A DNA stretch of 64,000 nt from Filomicrobium sp. (lineage in GTDB: Bacteria > Pseudomonadota > Alphaproteobacteria > Rhizobiales > Hyphomicrobiaceae): NCBI GenBank assembly GCA_017792465.1, contig CP051234.1, positions 4,372,501-4,436,500 of the forward strand, in the 5' to 3' direction. The translations under genes were made by a program, and so were the position numbers. The notes under the pieces are model-generated. The model did not search any database and was not told the origin of the DNA. It saw only the letters and a list, made by a program, of their open reading frames with translations. Positions 25,696 through 36,827 of this stretch are shown piece after piece (positions within the stretch are counted from its first letter, which is position 1; the number at the start of each line of letters is the position of its first letter).

Positions 25696-27453
25696 ATGGC
25701 AGTTGAAATCAAGGTTCCCGACATCGGCGACTTTAACGATGTGCCGATCATCGAGGTTCTGGTCAGCCCAGGCGATACGGTGGCGGAAGAAGATCCGCTG
25801 ATCACGCTGGAAAGCGACAAGGCGACGATGGAGGTGCCGGCACCGCAGGCCGGCAAGGTGGTTGAGATCCTGGTCGGCATCGGCGACAAAGTCTCGGAAG
25901 GCACGGCGATCCTGACGCTGGAAGCGGCTGACGGGGCTTCGGCGGGGGCGGATGAAAAAGCTGCGCCGGCTGCGGCGGCAGCCTCTTCTTCCGCGACCGC
26001 TCCGGCTCCTGCCGCGGCCAAGCATTCGGGTGGCGCCGACATCTCGTGCCAGATGCTTGTCTTAGGCGCCGGACCGGGCGGCTATTCGGCCGCGTTCCGG
26101 GCGGCCGACCTGGGCCTCGATACGGTTCTTGTCGAACGCTGGAGCGTTCTGGGCGGCGTCTGTCTCAACGTCGGCTGCATCCCTTCGAAGGCGCTTCTTC
26201 ACACCGCGGCGATCATGGATGAAGTGAAGGCGATGGCCGCGCACGGCATCTCTTACGCGCCGCCCGAGATCGATCTCGACACCCTGCGCAAGCACAAAGA
26301 GAAGGTGGTCGGCAAGCTCACCACCGGTCTTGCCGGAATGGCGAAGGCGCGCAAGGTCAATGTCGTCACTGGGACGGGCGCGTTCCTCGATCCCAACCAC
26401 GTCGAGGTGACCTTGAGCGACGGCTCGGGCACCAAGACGGTGCGCTTCGAGAACGCGATCATCGCGGCGGGGTCGGAAGCGGTGTCGCTGCCGTTCATTC
26501 CGGACGATCCGCGCATTGTCGATTCTACCGGCGCGCTGGAACTGCGGCAGATCCCCAAACGCATGCTCGTTATCGGCGGCGGTATCATCGGGCTTGAGAT
26601 GGCGACCGTCTATTCGACGCTTGGTGCGCGGCTCGATGTCGTCGAGATGCTCGACGGGCTGATGCTCGGCGCCGACCGCGATCTCGTCAAGGTGTGGGAG
26701 AAGGTCAACGCGCCGCGCTTCGACAACATCATGCTGAAAACGAAGACGGTCGGGGTCGAACCCAAGACCGACGGCATTCACGTCACCTTCGAGGGCGCCA
26801 AGGCTCCTAAGGAGCCGCAGGTCTATGACATGGTTCTCGTTGCGGTCGGGCGCTCGCCCAACGGCAAGCTGATAGGGGCGGACAAGGCCGGTGTGGCCGT
26901 CGATGAGCGCGGCTTCATCGCGGTCGACAATCAGCAGCGCACCAACGTCGCCAACATCTTCGCAATCGGCGATATCGTCGGGCAGCCGATGTTGGCGCAC
27001 AAGGCGGTGCACGAAGCGCATGTGGCTGCCGAAGTGGCGGCCGGTCAGAAGTCGGCGTTTGATGCCAAGCAGATCCCGTCGGTCGCCTACACCGATCCGG
27101 AGATCGCGTGGGCGGGACTGACCGAAGCCGAGGCCAAGGCGCAGGGCGTCAAGGTGACGAAGGCGGTGTTCCCGTGGGCCGCCTCAGGCCGGGCGATCGC
27201 CAATGGCCGCGACGAGGGCTTCACCAAGCTGTTGTTCGATGCCGAAACCCATCGCTGCGTCGGCGGCGGTATCGTTGGCACGCACGCGGGCGACCTCATC
27301 GGCGAAGTGTGTCTCGCCGTCGAAATGGGGGCGGATGCCGTCGACATCGGCAAGACCATCCACCCGCACCCGACGCTGGCCGAATCCGTCGGCATGGCCG
27401 CCGAAGTCGCCCACGGTTCCTGCACCGACCTCCCACCGCAACGGAAGAAATAA
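25696..27453 (+). CDS. lpd: Dihydrolipoamide dehydrogenase (PDH E3) with N-terminal lipoyl domain
   Basis: A 585-residue flavoprotein that reoxidises dihydrolipoamide with NAD+. Residues 1-76 are a complete lipoyl domain with ESDKATME, followed by an Ala/Pro/Ser linker to about 115. The FAD domain starts LVLGAGPGGYSAAFRAADLGL, the redox disulfide is in GGVCLNVGCIPSK, the NAD site is VIGGGIIGLEMATVYSTLG, and the dimer-domain catalytic His-Glu pair is in HPHPTLAES. The start follows AGGGGGG closely after the aceF stop. E3 with its own lipoyl domain is known in several proteobacterial complexes, so the fusion is real and not an assembly error. Confidence 0.95.
   Translation: MAVEIKVPDIGDFNDVPIIEVLVSPGDTVAEEDPLITLESDKATMEVPAPQAGKVVEILVGIGDKVSEGTAILTLEAADGASAGADEKAAPAAAAASSSATAPAPAAAKHSGGADISCQMLVLGAGPGGYSAAFRAADLGLDTVLVERWSVLGGVCLNVGCIPSKALLHTAAIMDEVKAMAAHGISYAPPEIDLDTLRKHKEKVVGKLTTGLAGMAKARKVNVVTGTGAFLDPNHVEVTLSDGSGTKTVRFENAIIAAGSEAVSLPFIPDDPRIVDSTGALELRQIPKRMLVIGGGIIGLEMATVYSTLGARLDVVEMLDGLMLGADRDLVKVWEKVNAPRFDNIMLKTKTVGVEPKTDGIHVTFEGAKAPKEPQVYDMVLVAVGRSPNGKLIGADKAGVAVDERGFIAVDNQQRTNVANIFAIGDIVGQPMLAHKAVHEAHVAAEVAAGQKSAFDAKQIPSVAYTDPEIAWAGLTEAEAKAQGVKVTKAVFPWAASGRAIANGRDEGFTKLLFDAETHRCVGGGIVGTHAGDLIGEVCLAVEMGADAVDIGKTIHPHPTLAESVGMAAEVAHGSCTDLPPQRKK
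25708..25920 (+). repeat. Lipoyl-domain direct repeat, copy 2 (in lpd)
   Basis: Partner of 24398-24610; the differences are mostly third-position changes, which suggests recent duplication or gene conversion between the E2 and E3 lipoyl domains. Confidence 0.85.
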
Positions 27454-27511
27454 TCCGACGGTCGAGGTTGCTTTCCATTCCAATTCGAAACGCTTGCGAG
27501 ATTTCAACGCC

Positions 27512-29788
<2,277 letters not shown>

Positions 29789-29969
29789 GCCATCTGTGTG
29801 CTCTTGATCATGGGCGATTAGCCTGATCTTGCCGCCAATCGCGGTCGCGGGACCAAGCGATCTTGCGCCGCTTCGCCCCGTGTCGTTTCCTCTTTCGTGC
29901 AACTCTTGGCTATCTCTTGAAGGGAATATGCTAACGTGTCTGGCCGTCCATTTCGGGCGCCAGGAACTT

Positions 29970-30647
29970 ATGATTGGAAACGAACGGAAGATGGCTGACA
30001 CCAAGTCCAAAAAGAAAGGTTCAGAGGTCGCGTTGACGCAAGACCCGCACGCGGTGCGGGAGATCCGCGAGAAGAACCTCGAAGTCGCGATCGGGCGGCA
30101 GGTGCGTGAACTGCGCAAGCGCCAGCGTATGACAGGAGCGGATCTGGCGGTGCAGACAGGCTTGTCGGTTGGGATGCTGTCGAAGATCGAGAATGGGTTG
30201 ATTTCGCCGTCGCTGAATACGCTGCAGACGCTCGCCAACGCGTTGCGCGTGCCGTTGGTGCAGCTTTTCTCAGGCTATGAAGAAGTGCGCGGGGCGATGC
30301 ATGTGAAGGCCGGTGAAGGCGTCGCAATCGACCGCGCCGGCACGCGGGCCGGACATCACTACACGCTGCTTGGGCATATCGGATCGAACGAGTCCGGGGT
30401 GGTGATGGAGCCTTATATGATCCGTCTGACGAGCGAGAGCGACCGCTTTCCGACGTTTCAGCATGAGGGCATCGAATTCCTTTATATGCTTGAAGGCGAA
30501 ATCGACTATCGTCATGGAGACCAGCTTTATCCCTTGAAGCCGGGCGATGCGTTGCTGTTCGATGCAGATTCCCCGCATGGGCCGGAAAATCTGGTGAAAC
30601 TGCCGTCGCTTTATCTGTCGATTATCAGTTATCCGCAAAAGACCTGA
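29970..30647 (+). CDS. XRE-family regulator with C-terminal cupin domain
   Basis: A 225-residue one-component regulator. The helix-turn-helix lies at about residues 40-95 (GRQVRELRKRQRMTGADLA, LSVGMLSKIENGLISPSLNTL), and the C-terminal cupin spans about 130-220 (EGIEFLYMLEGEID, YPLKPGDALLFDADSPHGPEN). Proteins of this build, such as PuuR, often control gamma-glutamyl amine pathways by sensing an intermediate. It directly precedes the N-methylglutamate genes on the same strand. The start is uncertain: ATG 29970 has AGGA 4 bases before it, while ATG 29991 (MADTKSKK) is also plausible. The inverted repeats at 30693, 40385 and 45384 are candidate binding sites. Confidence 0.85.
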   Translation: MIGNERKMADTKSKKKGSEVALTQDPHAVREIREKNLEVAIGRQVRELRKRQRMTGADLAVQTGLSVGMLSKIENGLISPSLNTLQTLANALRVPLVQLFSGYEEVRGAMHVKAGEGVAIDRAGTRAGHHYTLLGHIGSNESGVVMEPYMIRLTSESDRFPTFQHEGIEFLYMLEGEIDYRHGDQLYPLKPGDALLFDADSPHGPENLVKLPSLYLSIISYPQKT

Positions 30648-30692
30648 CGGCCGCGGCAGCAGGTCCCATGCAGTATTGTCTGCGGATAAAAA

Positions 30693-30713
30693 AAATTTCT
30701 TGATAAGAAATTT
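30693..30713. promoter_or_regulatory. Candidate operator 1, before mgsA
   Basis: AAATTTC-TTGATAA-GAAATTT: two perfect 7-bp inverted arms (9 bp if the adjacent TT/AA pairs are counted) with a 7-bp spacer, in an AT-rich stretch 90 bases before mgsA. A TTATAG hexamer follows at 30733. The same layout recurs at 40385 and 45384. Confidence 0.6.
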
Positions 30714-30803
30714 GTTTTGCGCTATTCGATTGTTATAGCGCGACTATCGCCGTGACGTTCGGCCCGGGTCGCAAGTCCATCTGCAATCCTCGGGAGGGTT
30801 TGA

Positions 30804-31691
30804 ATGTGCGGCATTGTCGGCCTCTTTTTGAAAAAGGACGAACTGCGCCCGCGATTGGGTGAGCTCTTGACCGACATGCTCGTGACCATGACCGATCGCG
30901 GACCGGATTCCGCTGGCATCGCGATCTATGGTGACAGCGCGGACGGCATCAAGTTTACGGTGCAATCGGATACTCCGAAGGAAGATTTTGCGGGCCTGGA
31001 AGAGGCGCTTCGTGCTGCGATCGATGCACCGGTTAGCCTAAAGGTTCTTGATACGCACGCCGTAATTACGGTTGCGCAAGCGACTGCGGCGACCGCCGAG
31101 GCGTTCCTTGAAGGGCGTGGGCTGCGCATCATGGGCAAGGGTGAGTCCATGGAGATCTTCAAGGAGGTTGGCTTGCCCCAGGAGGTGGCCGATCGTTTCG
31201 GTCTGCGTGCGATGTCGGGCAGTCACGGCATCGGCCATACGCGGATGGCGACCGAGTCCGCCGTGACGACGCTTGGCGCGCATCCCTTTTCGACCGCCGA
31301 AGATGAATGCATCGTGCACAACGGCTCGCTGTCGAACCACAACGACATGCGCCGCCGTCTGACCAAAAAAGGTTTCGTCGCCAAGACCGAGAACGATACC
31401 GAGGTTGCCGCCTGTTACGTCTCCTCGCGGATCGCAGAAGGCGCCAATCTTCGCGAGGCTCTCGAAGGTGCGCTCGAAGACCTCGACGGATTCTACACCT
31501 TCGTTACCGGGACCAAGGATGGCTTTGGCGTCGTGCGCGATCCGATCGCGTGCAAGCCGGCTGTGATGGCGGAAACCGACGACTATGTCGCCTTTGCTTC
31601 CGAATACCGCGCTTTCGCGGACCTGCCGGGTATCGAGAACGCCCGCGTCTGGGAACCCGAACCTGCAACCGTCTACTTCTGGGAGCGCTAA
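30804..31691 (+). CDS. mgsA: N-methylglutamate synthase subunit A, class II glutamine amidotransferase domain
   Basis: A 295-residue protein homologous to the amidotransferase part of glutamate synthase (GlxB-like). The catalytic Cys2 is exposed after Met1 (MCGIVGLF); RGPDSAGIAIYG, GHTRMATES, HNGSLSNHNDMRRRL and END-TEVAACY are the expected glutamine-binding segments. With MgsB and MgsC it forms N-methylglutamate synthase, which makes N-methylglutamate in indirect methylamine oxidation. A strong GGGAGGG ribosome site precedes the ATG. It is the first gene of an eight-gene operon, mgsABC-gmaS-mgdABCD. In isolation it could be called a glutamate synthase-like protein; the neighbours decide the name. 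Confidence 0.85.
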   Translation: MCGIVGLFLKKDELRPRLGELLTDMLVTMTDRGPDSAGIAIYGDSADGIKFTVQSDTPKEDFAGLEEALRAAIDAPVSLKVLDTHAVITVAQATAATAEAFLEGRGLRIMGKGESMEIFKEVGLPQEVADRFGLRAMSGSHGIGHTRMATESAVTTLGAHPFSTAEDECIVHNGSLSNHNDMRRRLTKKGFVAKTENDTEVAACYVSSRIAEGANLREALEGALEDLDGFYTFVTGTKDGFGVVRDPIACKPAVMAETDDYVAFASEYRAFADLPGIENARVWEPEPATVYFWER

Positions 31692-31693
31692 GC

Positions 31694-32443
31694 ATGACTT
31701 CAGCTTTGAAAAAGGCCGACGCCGTGGATCGCGTCAGCGCGTCCAAGGAGCTTGGCAGCCTGCGCTCGCTCGATATGGCGGAAGTCGAACTGCGCGACGT
31801 GAACGCGACGCTGCAGGCAGCGGGCAAGGGTGAGAACGACAATCGTTGGGAAGTTCTCAACCCGCGCGGCAGTCACGCTGTGGCGGTCGGGCTTGATGTG
31901 CCGATCGAGGTCACCGTCAAAGGTTCGACGGGCTATTACTGCGCCGGCATGAACAAGAAAGCGACGGTTCATGTCGAAGGTTCGGTTGGTCCGGGCGTTG
32001 CCGAGAACATGATGTCGGGAACGGTGATCGTCGAAGGCGATGCGAGCCAATATGCAGGTGCCACCGGGCACGGCGGGCTCCTTGTGATTAAGGGCAATGC
32101 CTCGTCACGCTGCGGGATTTCGATGAAGGGCATCGATATCGTCGTGCATGGCAATATCGGGCACATGTCGGCGTTCATGGCGCAAAAGGGTAACCTTGTC
32201 GTTCTTGGCGATGCCGGGGGCGCGCTCGGAGATTCGATCTACGAGGCGCGGCTTTTCGTGCGCGGGTCGGTGGCGTCACTGGGGGCCGACTGCATCGAAA
32301 AAGAAATGCGCCCTGAGCATCTGGAAATTCTCAAAGACCTGCTGGAGCGCGCGGGGGCGGATGCCTCTCCGAGCGAATTCAAACGCTATGGCTCGGCGCG
32401 CAAACTCTACAATTTCAACATCGACCACGCTGGCGAATACTGA
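31694..32443 (+). CDS. mgsB: N-methylglutamate synthase subunit B, GXGXG domain
   Basis: A 249-residue protein that corresponds to the C-terminal GXGXG beta-helix domain of glutamate synthase (GlxC-like). The repeated turns are visible: VHVEGSVGPGVAENMMSGTVIVEGDAS, GGLLVIKGNASSRCGISMKG, IVVHGNIGHMSAFM and NLVVLGDAGGALGDS. In full-length glutamate synthase this domain is structural and helps hold the ammonia channel. It starts two bases after mgsA ends, which implies coupled translation. The N-terminal ~60 residues (RSLDMAEVELRDVNATLQ) are the usual lead-in of free-standing GXGXG subunits. Confidence 0.85.
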   Translation: MTSALKKADAVDRVSASKELGSLRSLDMAEVELRDVNATLQAAGKGENDNRWEVLNPRGSHAVAVGLDVPIEVTVKGSTGYYCAGMNKKATVHVEGSVGPGVAENMMSGTVIVEGDASQYAGATGHGGLLVIKGNASSRCGISMKGIDIVVHGNIGHMSAFMAQKGNLVVLGDAGGALGDSIYEARLFVRGSVASLGADCIEKEMRPEHLEILKDLLERAGADASPSEFKRYGSARKLYNFNIDHAGEY

Positions 32444-32454
32444 GGTTGACCAAA

Positions 32455-33780
32455 ATGGACCACACTCCTGCAACGATGCCGCGCCAGTCCTGGACGTTCT
32501 CCAACGAGATCAATTCGGAAATCCGCCGTGCGGCGATGACGGGCATCTACGATATCCGCGGTGGCGGCGCCAAGCGGCGGGTGCCGCACTTCGATGACCT
32601 CCTCTTCATGGGCGCGTCGATGAGCCGGTATCCGCTCGAGGGGTATCGTGAGAAATGCGAGACGAGCGTCACGCTCGGCACGCGGTTTGCCAAAAAGCCG
32701 ATCGAACTTGCAATCCCCATCACCATTGCTGGCATGAGCTTCGGCTCGCTGTCGGGGCCGGCCAAGGAAGCGCTTGGGCGTGGTGCGTCGCTCGCAGGGA
32801 CGTCAACGACGACGGGTGACGGCGGCATGACCGAAGAAGAGCGCGGTCACTCGAAGCTGCTCGTTTATCAATATCTGCCGAGCCGCTATGGCATGAACCC
32901 TGACGACCTGCGCCGCGCGGATGCGATCGAAGTCGTTGTCGGCCAGGGTGCGAAGCCGGGCGGCGGTGGGATGCTGCTCGGTCAAAAGATCACTGAACGC
33001 GTCGCCCAGATGCGCGATCTTCCCGAAGGGATCGACCAACGTTCGGCATGCCGACATCCGGACTGGACCGGGCCCGACGATCTTGAAATCAAGATTCTTG
33101 AGCTGCGCGAGATCACCGGCTGGGAGAAACCCATCTATATCAAGGTCGGTGGGTCACGGCCTTATTATGACACGGCGCTTTCGGTGAAGGCCGGAGCCGA
33201 CGTGATTGTGCTTGACGGGATGCAGGGCGGAACGGCGGCGACGCAGGATGTTTTCATCGAGCATGTCGGTACGCCGACGCTTGCTTGTATCCGCCCGGCC
33301 GTGAAGGCGCTTCAAGATCTCGGGATGCATCGCAAGGTGCAACTGATCGTATCCGGTGGCATTCGCACGGGGGCGGACGTTGCAAAAGCGCTGGCTCTTG
33401 GCGCGGATGCCGTCTCCATCGGTACGGCGGCCCTCGTTGCGATCGGCGATAACGATCCCAAATGGGAAAAAGAATATCAGAAGCTCGGTTCGACGGCTGG
33501 GGCTTACGACGACTGGCATGAAGGTCGTGACCCAGCTGGCATAACGACCCAGGATCCAGATCTGATGGCGCGTCTCGATCCGGTCGAGGCCGGCCGCCGG
33601 TTGCGCAATTACCTCAACGTTTTGACGCTGGAATGCCAAACGCTGGCGCGCGCGTGCGGGAAGAGCCATGTGCGCAACCTTGAGCCAGAGGACCTGTGTG
33701 CGTTGACGATTGAGGCCGCAGCGATGGCACAGGTTCCGCTTGCCGGCACCAATTGGATCCCCGGGCAAAACGGCCTCTAA
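32455..33780 (+). CDS. mgsC: N-methylglutamate synthase subunit C, FMN-binding glutamate synthase domain
   Basis: A 441-residue TIM-barrel protein homologous to the FMN domain of ferredoxin-dependent glutamate synthase (GlxD-like). Segments include ITIAGMSFGSLSGPAKEALGRGA, STTTGDGGMTEEER, GQGAKPGGGGMLLG, YIKVGGSRPYYDTALSVKAGADVIVLDGMQGGTAA and LIVSGGIRTGADVAKALALGAD, which bind FMN and the 2-oxo-acid. The last ~60 residues contain four Cys (CQTLARACGKSHVRNLEPEDLCALT), a possible Fe-S site. ATG 32455 is preceded by GAGG at 9 bases. It is the catalytic subunit of N-methylglutamate synthase by analogy with Methyloversatilis and Methylobacterium clusters. Confidence 0.86.
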   Translation: MDHTPATMPRQSWTFSNEINSEIRRAAMTGIYDIRGGGAKRRVPHFDDLLFMGASMSRYPLEGYREKCETSVTLGTRFAKKPIELAIPITIAGMSFGSLSGPAKEALGRGASLAGTSTTTGDGGMTEEERGHSKLLVYQYLPSRYGMNPDDLRRADAIEVVVGQGAKPGGGGMLLGQKITERVAQMRDLPEGIDQRSACRHPDWTGPDDLEIKILELREITGWEKPIYIKVGGSRPYYDTALSVKAGADVIVLDGMQGGTAATQDVFIEHVGTPTLACIRPAVKALQDLGMHRKVQLIVSGGIRTGADVAKALALGADAVSIGTAALVAIGDNDPKWEKEYQKLGSTAGAYDDWHEGRDPAGITTQDPDLMARLDPVEAGRRLRNYLNVLTLECQTLARACGKSHVRNLEPEDLCALTIEAAAMAQVPLAGTNWIPGQNGL

Positions 33781-33857
33781 CAGCACTCCACGACATTCGC
33801 GGCGTTACGCCCAGGCAGACTTCAAAAACGGATAGAGCAGCACAGGATTTTTTTGCC

Positions 33858-35162
33858 ATGACTGATCTGGCCACCTTCGCCAAGGAAAAGGGCGTCAAGT
33901 ATTTCATGATCTCGTTTACGGATCTGCTGGGTGCGCAGCGCGCCAAGCTGGTGCCAGCGGCGGCGATTGCGGAGATGCAGGTTGAAGGAGCAGGCTTTGC
34001 GGGTTTCGCGACCTGGCTTGATATGACGCCGGCCTATCCGGATATGCTGGCTGTGCCCGATCCAAGTACGGTGATCCAGCTGCCATGGAAGCGGGACGTC
34101 GCGTGGGTTGCGGCCAACTTGGTGATGGAAGGCAAGGAAGTCGACCAAGCGCCTCGCAACGTTTTGCGGCGTCTCATCAAGGAAGCCGAACAAAACAGCA
34201 TCCGGGTGAAGACGGGCGTGGAAGCCGAGTTCTTCCTGCTATCGCCTGACGGTGACAAAATCTCGGATGCCTCCGATACGGCGGAAAAGCCCTGCTACGA
34301 TCAGCAAGCGGTGATGCGCCGCTATGATGTGATCGCCGAGATCTGCGACTACATGCTGGAGCTTGGCTGGGGCCCGTACCAGAACGATCACGAGGATGCC
34401 AACGGCCAGTTCGAGATGAACTGGGATTTCAGCACGGCGCTTGTCACGGCCGACCGGCACTCGTTCTTCAAGTTTATGGTCAAGTCGGTCGCTGAAAAGC
34501 ATGGGCTGAAGGCGACCTTTATGCCCAAGCCGATTCCAGGACTGACAGGTAATGGCTGCCATGTCCACGTTTCGGCATGGGACCTCGGTGGGACGGTCAA
34601 CTTGTTTGCGGACGGTCTTGATGACATGGGTCTTTCCCCGCAAGCGCGTGGGTTCCTTGGCGGTGTCATGAAGCACGCCACCGCGATGGCGTTCATCACC
34701 AACCCGACCGTCAACAGCTATAAGCGCATTAACGCGCCGGTGACGAGTTCCGGGGCGACATGGGCGCCCAATACCGTCACGTGGTCGGGCAATAACCGTA
34801 CGCATATGGTGCGCGTGCCGGGACCGGGGCGGTTCGAACTGCGCCTCGCCGATGGGGCGGCCAATCCTTATCTGTTGCAGGCCGTGGTTATCGCGGCCGG
34901 GCTGTCAGGGATGAAGACGAATGCCGATCCGGGACCGCGCCTTGACATCGACATGTATGCCGAAGGTCACACGGTGAAGGATGCGCCGAAGCTGCCGCTC
35001 AACCTGCTCGATGCGATGCGCGCGTTCGATGGCGATGAAGAGTTGAAGTCGATGATGGGTTCGGAATTCTCTGCCGCCTACATGAAGATGAAACAGTACG
35101 AGTGGGATTCGTTTGTTTCACATTTCTCGAATTGGGAACGCGAGCACACCATCGACGTCTGA
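33858..35162 (+). CDS. gmaS: Gamma-glutamylmethylamide synthetase (GlnT-type)
   Basis: A 434-residue glutamine-synthetase-family ligase that condenses glutamate and methylamine with ATP to gamma-glutamylmethylamide, the entry step of the indirect methylamine route. Active-site motifs are VKTGVEAEFFLL (metal-binding Glu), QNDHEDANGQFEMN, LTGNGCHVHVSAWD, NPTVNSYKRINAP and GRFELRLADGAANPYLLQ. The N-terminus (MTDLATFAKEKGVKYFMISFTDLLGAQRAK) is that of the GlnT/GmaS branch and not of type I GlnA. It lies between the mgs and mgd genes, which strongly supports the assignment. AGGA is 12 bases before the ATG. Two further ligases of this superfamily occur at 40464 and 41792. Confidence 0.9.
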   Translation: MTDLATFAKEKGVKYFMISFTDLLGAQRAKLVPAAAIAEMQVEGAGFAGFATWLDMTPAYPDMLAVPDPSTVIQLPWKRDVAWVAANLVMEGKEVDQAPRNVLRRLIKEAEQNSIRVKTGVEAEFFLLSPDGDKISDASDTAEKPCYDQQAVMRRYDVIAEICDYMLELGWGPYQNDHEDANGQFEMNWDFSTALVTADRHSFFKFMVKSVAEKHGLKATFMPKPIPGLTGNGCHVHVSAWDLGGTVNLFADGLDDMGLSPQARGFLGGVMKHATAMAFITNPTVNSYKRINAPVTSSGATWAPNTVTWSGNNRTHMVRVPGPGRFELRLADGAANPYLLQAVVIAAGLSGMKTNADPGPRLDIDMYAEGHTVKDAPKLPLNLLDAMRAFDGDEELKSMMGSEFSAAYMKMKQYEWDSFVSHFSNWEREHTIDV

Positions 35163-35274
35163 GCAGCCGGGCCATCGGCATGGAGCGGAGAGGCCATTGG
35201 TCTCTTTGGATTGCTGACGGCTTTCCTCAAGACAATCTATTCGTCGCGCGCCTGTCGGGCGGAGTTGGCCTCAC

Positions 35275-36525
35275 ATGAAATATTCAGGTTTCCGTGTTGT
35301 CGCCGAAGCCCTGTTTGGGCACAAGGGCTGGAAGCCGCTATGGCGCGATCCGGACCCTAAACCGGCTTATGATTTCGTGATCGTCGGTGGCGGTGGGCAC
35401 GGATTGGCAACCGCCTACTATCTGGCGAAAACCTTTGCCGAAAAGCGCATCGCCGTTCTAGAGAAGCGATGGCTGGGGTCGGGCAATATCGGCCGCAACA
35501 CGACGATCATCCGCTCCAACTATCTGCTGCCGGGCAATGAGCCGTTTTATGAGTTCTCGATGAAGTTGTGGGAGGGCCTTGAGCAGGACCTCAACTTCAA
35601 TGCGATGGTTTCTCAGCGCGGCATTCTCAATCTCATTCATTCCGATGCGCAACGCGATGCCTACCGCCGGCGCGGCAATGCCATGCTGCTTGCGGGGGCC
35701 GATGCACAGTTGCTCGACCGAGAAGCGGTGCGGCGCATGTATCCGTATTTGAATTTCGATAACGCGCGCTTCCCCATTAAAGGCGGCCTTCTGCAGGCGC
35801 GTGCTGGAACTGCGCGCCATGACGGCGTTGCGTGGGGTTACGCGCGCGGTGCCGATCTCAGGGGCGTCGACATCATCCAGAACTGTGAAGTCACGGGCTT
35901 TCAGATCGAGGGTGGTAAGGTCGTCGGTGTTGAGACATCGCGCGGGCCGATCAAAGCCAAGAAGTGCGGCGTGTGCGTTGCCGGATCGTCGAGCCGCGTG
36001 ATGGAAAAGGCCGGCATGCGACTGCCGATCGAAAGCCATGTCATCCAGGCGTTTGTGTCCGAAGGGTTGAAGCCGACGATCAATGGCGTCATCACCTTCG
36101 GTGCCGGGCACTTCTACATCAGCCAATCCGACAAGGGCGGCCTCGTCTTTGGCGGCGATCTCGACGGCTACAACACGTACGCGCAACGCGGCAACCTGCC
36201 TGTCGTCGAAGACGTCGCGCGTTGCGGTATGGCGCTGATGCCGGCGATTGGGCGCGCGCGGCTGTTGCGCAACTGGGGTGGCATCATGGACATGTCCATG
36301 GATGGCTCGCCGATCATCGATCGCACGCCTATCGAAGGGCTCTACTTCAATGGCGGCTGGTGCTACGGCGGCTTCAAGGCTACGCCGGCCAGCGGCTATG
36401 CGTTTGCCCATCTCCTCTCAACCGATGCTCCGCACCCAACGGCTGCCGCCTATCGTCTCGACCGCTTCGCACGCGGCTACCTGATCGATGAAAAAGGTGC
36501 TGGCGCGCAACCTAATTTGCACTGA
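35275..36525 (+). CDS. mgdA: N-methylglutamate dehydrogenase subunit A (sarcosine oxidase beta-like)
   Basis: A 416-residue FAD-dependent amine oxidase related to the beta subunit of heterotetrameric sarcosine oxidase (SoxB). The dinucleotide-binding motif VIVGGGGHGLATAYYLAK is at about residues 37-54, followed by LEKRWLGSGNIGRNTTIIRSNYL, where the FMN/FAD-linked region lies in SoxB. The C-terminus has GIMDMSMDGSPIIDRTP and NGGWCYGGFKATPASGYAFAHL. With MgdBCD it oxidises N-methylglutamate, returning glutamate and passing the methyl carbon to tetrahydrofolate. Context (gmaS before, SoxD/A/G-like genes after) favours this over true sarcosine oxidase. Confidence 0.86.
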   Translation: MKYSGFRVVAEALFGHKGWKPLWRDPDPKPAYDFVIVGGGGHGLATAYYLAKTFAEKRIAVLEKRWLGSGNIGRNTTIIRSNYLLPGNEPFYEFSMKLWEGLEQDLNFNAMVSQRGILNLIHSDAQRDAYRRRGNAMLLAGADAQLLDREAVRRMYPYLNFDNARFPIKGGLLQARAGTARHDGVAWGYARGADLRGVDIIQNCEVTGFQIEGGKVVGVETSRGPIKAKKCGVCVAGSSSRVMEKAGMRLPIESHVIQAFVSEGLKPTINGVITFGAGHFYISQSDKGGLVFGGDLDGYNTYAQRGNLPVVEDVARCGMALMPAIGRARLLRNWGGIMDMSMDGSPIIDRTPIEGLYFNGGWCYGGFKATPASGYAFAHLLSTDAPHPTAAAYRLDRFARGYLIDEKGAGAQPNLH

Positions 36526-36533
36526 GGCGATTG

Positions 36534-36827
36534 ATGCTCATTCCCCACCCGTTGCTTGGTCCGCGCGATGCAGAGGAGTTCACCTATATGGGGGATGCCA
36601 GCCTCATTGCGCGTCCGTCTGCAAGTGATCCAGGCGCCGAGCAAGCGTTCTCGGACTACGTCTATCTTCGCGACAATCCGGCCGGCGTTCATCGCGAGCT
36701 TTGGTTTCACGAGGCGGGCGATCGCTCGTGGATTGTCGTGACGCGCAATACGCTCACGCATGAGATTTTGGATGCGCAGCTAGCTCGCGATGTTGCGCTG
36801 GCGTCGGCTGCGGAGGCTGGCGAATGA
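36534..36827 (+). CDS. mgdB: N-methylglutamate dehydrogenase subunit B (sarcosine oxidase delta-like, zinc site altered)
   Basis: A 97-residue subunit homologous to SoxD. In heterotetrameric sarcosine oxidases SoxD starts with a CPxCGPRxxxEF zinc motif and has a second H-x3-C pair. Here the start reads MLIPHPLLGPRDAEEF, so the two Cys are His and Leu, and WFHEAGDRSW has Asp in place of the last Cys; only the second His remains. The fold-defining residues (GPRD, EF, YLRDNPAG, ELWFH, W, TRNTLTHEI) are kept. The zinc site seems lost. ATG 36534 is used because a TTG three bases earlier is less likely. Its stop overlaps the mgdC start (ATGA). Confidence 0.83.
   Translation: MLIPHPLLGPRDAEEFTYMGDASLIARPSASDPGAEQAFSDYVYLRDNPAGVHRELWFHEAGDRSWIVVTRNTLTHEILDAQLARDVALASAAEAGE

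Noticed and set aside
30804-33780. Reading mgsABC as an ordinary split glutamate synthase
   Set aside because: The three genes lie in one operon with gmaS and four sarcosine-oxidase-like subunits, the gene content of the N-methylglutamate pathway; ordinary GltB is a single long chain with GltD.
33858-35162. Reading gmaS as the housekeeping glutamine synthetase glnA
   Set aside because: Length (434) and N-terminus are of the GlnT/GmaS branch, no adenylylation-site type C-terminus or glnB neighbour is seen, and context is methylamine metabolism.
35191-35210. Possible hairpin between gmaS and mgdA
   Set aside because: The arms (AGAGGCC and GGTCTCT) contain a mismatch and no T-run follows; it would interrupt an operon that appears continuous.
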